Shown piece after piece: positions 6,729-6,923 of a stretch of DNA of 6,923 nt. The first letter of the stretch is position 1. Each line of letters starts with the position of its first letter. The translations under genes were made by a program, and so were the position numbers. The stretch comes from CAYNSX01 sp964400165. GTDB lineage: Bacteria; Armatimonadota; Hebobacteria; CAYNSX01. The stretch covers positions 1 through 6,923 of the forward strand of contig CAYNSX010000057.1 in NCBI GenBank assembly GCA_964400165.1. Direction: 5' to 3'. The notes under the pieces are model-generated. The model was not told the origin of the DNA and did not search any database. It saw only the letters and a list, made by a program, of their open reading frames with translations.

Positions 6729-6923
6729 CCCAGCACGGCCGCTGGGGCCAGGTGCTCCTTGCCCTCGGCTGCCTGGCGAGCGTCGATCTGGTCGTCGTAC
6801 TCGGCGTCAGCCAGCGTCCGGCGCTGTACGAAATCGGCGCCTACACGACGAGCTTCCAGGGCCGTGACGCCGAGCAGCGCGCCAATGCGCAACGCGCCGC
6901 CGAAGCGCTCGACGGCCTCGTCC
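6725..6923 (+). CDS. VanW-like membrane-anchored protein, N-terminal part (runs off right edge)
   Basis: A GTG at 6725-6727 overlaps the TGA stop of the A2M gene (6726-6728) in a GTGA junction and opens a frame with no stop for 66 codons to the edge. The peptide starts MTQHGRWGQ, then has one hydrophobic segment (about residues 10-29, VLLALGCLASVDLVVVLGV), a signal anchor or signal peptide. Next comes an extracytoplasmic stretch containing IGAYTTSFQGRD and QRANAQRAAEALDGLV. This closely follows the opening of VanW/YoaR-type domains, in which a 'G-x-[YF]-x-T-x-[FY]' strand precedes 'R-x-x-N-[IA]-x-x-A-A-x-x-[IL]-[ND]-G-x-V', normally followed by 'PGexFSFN' (just beyond this window). VanW proteins occur in some vancomycin-resistance clusters and in many Gram-positive and deep-branching bacteria; their biochemical role is unsettled, with cell-wall association assumed. 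Coupling to the A2M gene puts this protein in the same envelope unit. The family call rests on about 35 residues. Confidence 0.75.
   Translation, partial: MTQHGRWGQVLLALGCLASVDLVVVLGVSQRPALYEIGAYTTSFQGRDAEQRANAQRAAEALDGLV

Noticed and set aside
6608..6892. 94-codon minus-strand frame at the right edge
   Set aside because: It is antisense to the end of the A2M gene and the start of the VanW-like gene, whose hydrophobic anchor and VanW pattern are much better support for the plus strand.
6725..6923. PBP1c (pbpC) expected downstream of an A2M gene
   Set aside because: The visible 66 residues show a signal anchor followed by a VanW-like opening, not the cytoplasmic tail and transglycosylase start of PBP1c.
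1..6923. CRISPR array, insertion sequence, tRNA/rRNA, phage genes or terminator hairpin
   Set aside because: Coding density leaves only 63 bp of intergenic DNA. No direct-repeat array, terminal inverted repeats, RNA gene signature or GC hairpin followed by a T tract was seen.

Overview
The window is GC-rich (about two-thirds G+C by eye), densely coded bacterial DNA. Third codon positions are dominated by G and C, and adjacent genes overlap at stop/start codons. It suggests an environmental bacterium with a large surface or envelope proteome. A Chloroflexota- or Armatimonadota-like origin is a guess from the gene families (DUF1858-like protein, VanW-like protein, thioester alpha-2-macroglobulin); nothing here fixes the phylum.

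Layout: two operons diverge from a 63-bp intergenic region (373-435). Leftward, a 78-aa DUF1858-like protein without cysteines (136-372) overlaps by 4 nt (GTGA) the start of a small membrane protein that runs off the left edge (1-139). Rightward come a ~16-17-helix membrane protein of unknown function (436-1986), a 1580-aa alpha-2-macroglobulin (A2M) family protein with an intact CxEQ thioester motif (1986-6728), and the first 66 codons of a membrane-anchored VanW-like protein (6725 to the right edge). The rightward genes overlap by 1 nt (TGATG) and 4 nt (GTGA), so they are almost certainly one translationally coupled transcription unit.

Inferred theme: the A2M protein is anchored outside the membrane by an N-terminal hydrophobic segment. 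It probably works as a protease trap guarding the envelope. It is paired here with a VanW-like cell-wall-associated protein rather than with PBP1c, the partner known from enterobacterial yfhM-pbpC. The polytopic protein may be a membrane partner, but nothing in its sequence gives a function.

The strongest unexplained signal is at DNA level. My hand scan found no ACGT tetranucleotide anywhere in the 6.9 kb, although roughly 15-20 would be expected. Every Asn, Asp, His or Tyr codon found before a Val codon ends in T instead of the otherwise common C, as if the sequence had been purged of ACGT.
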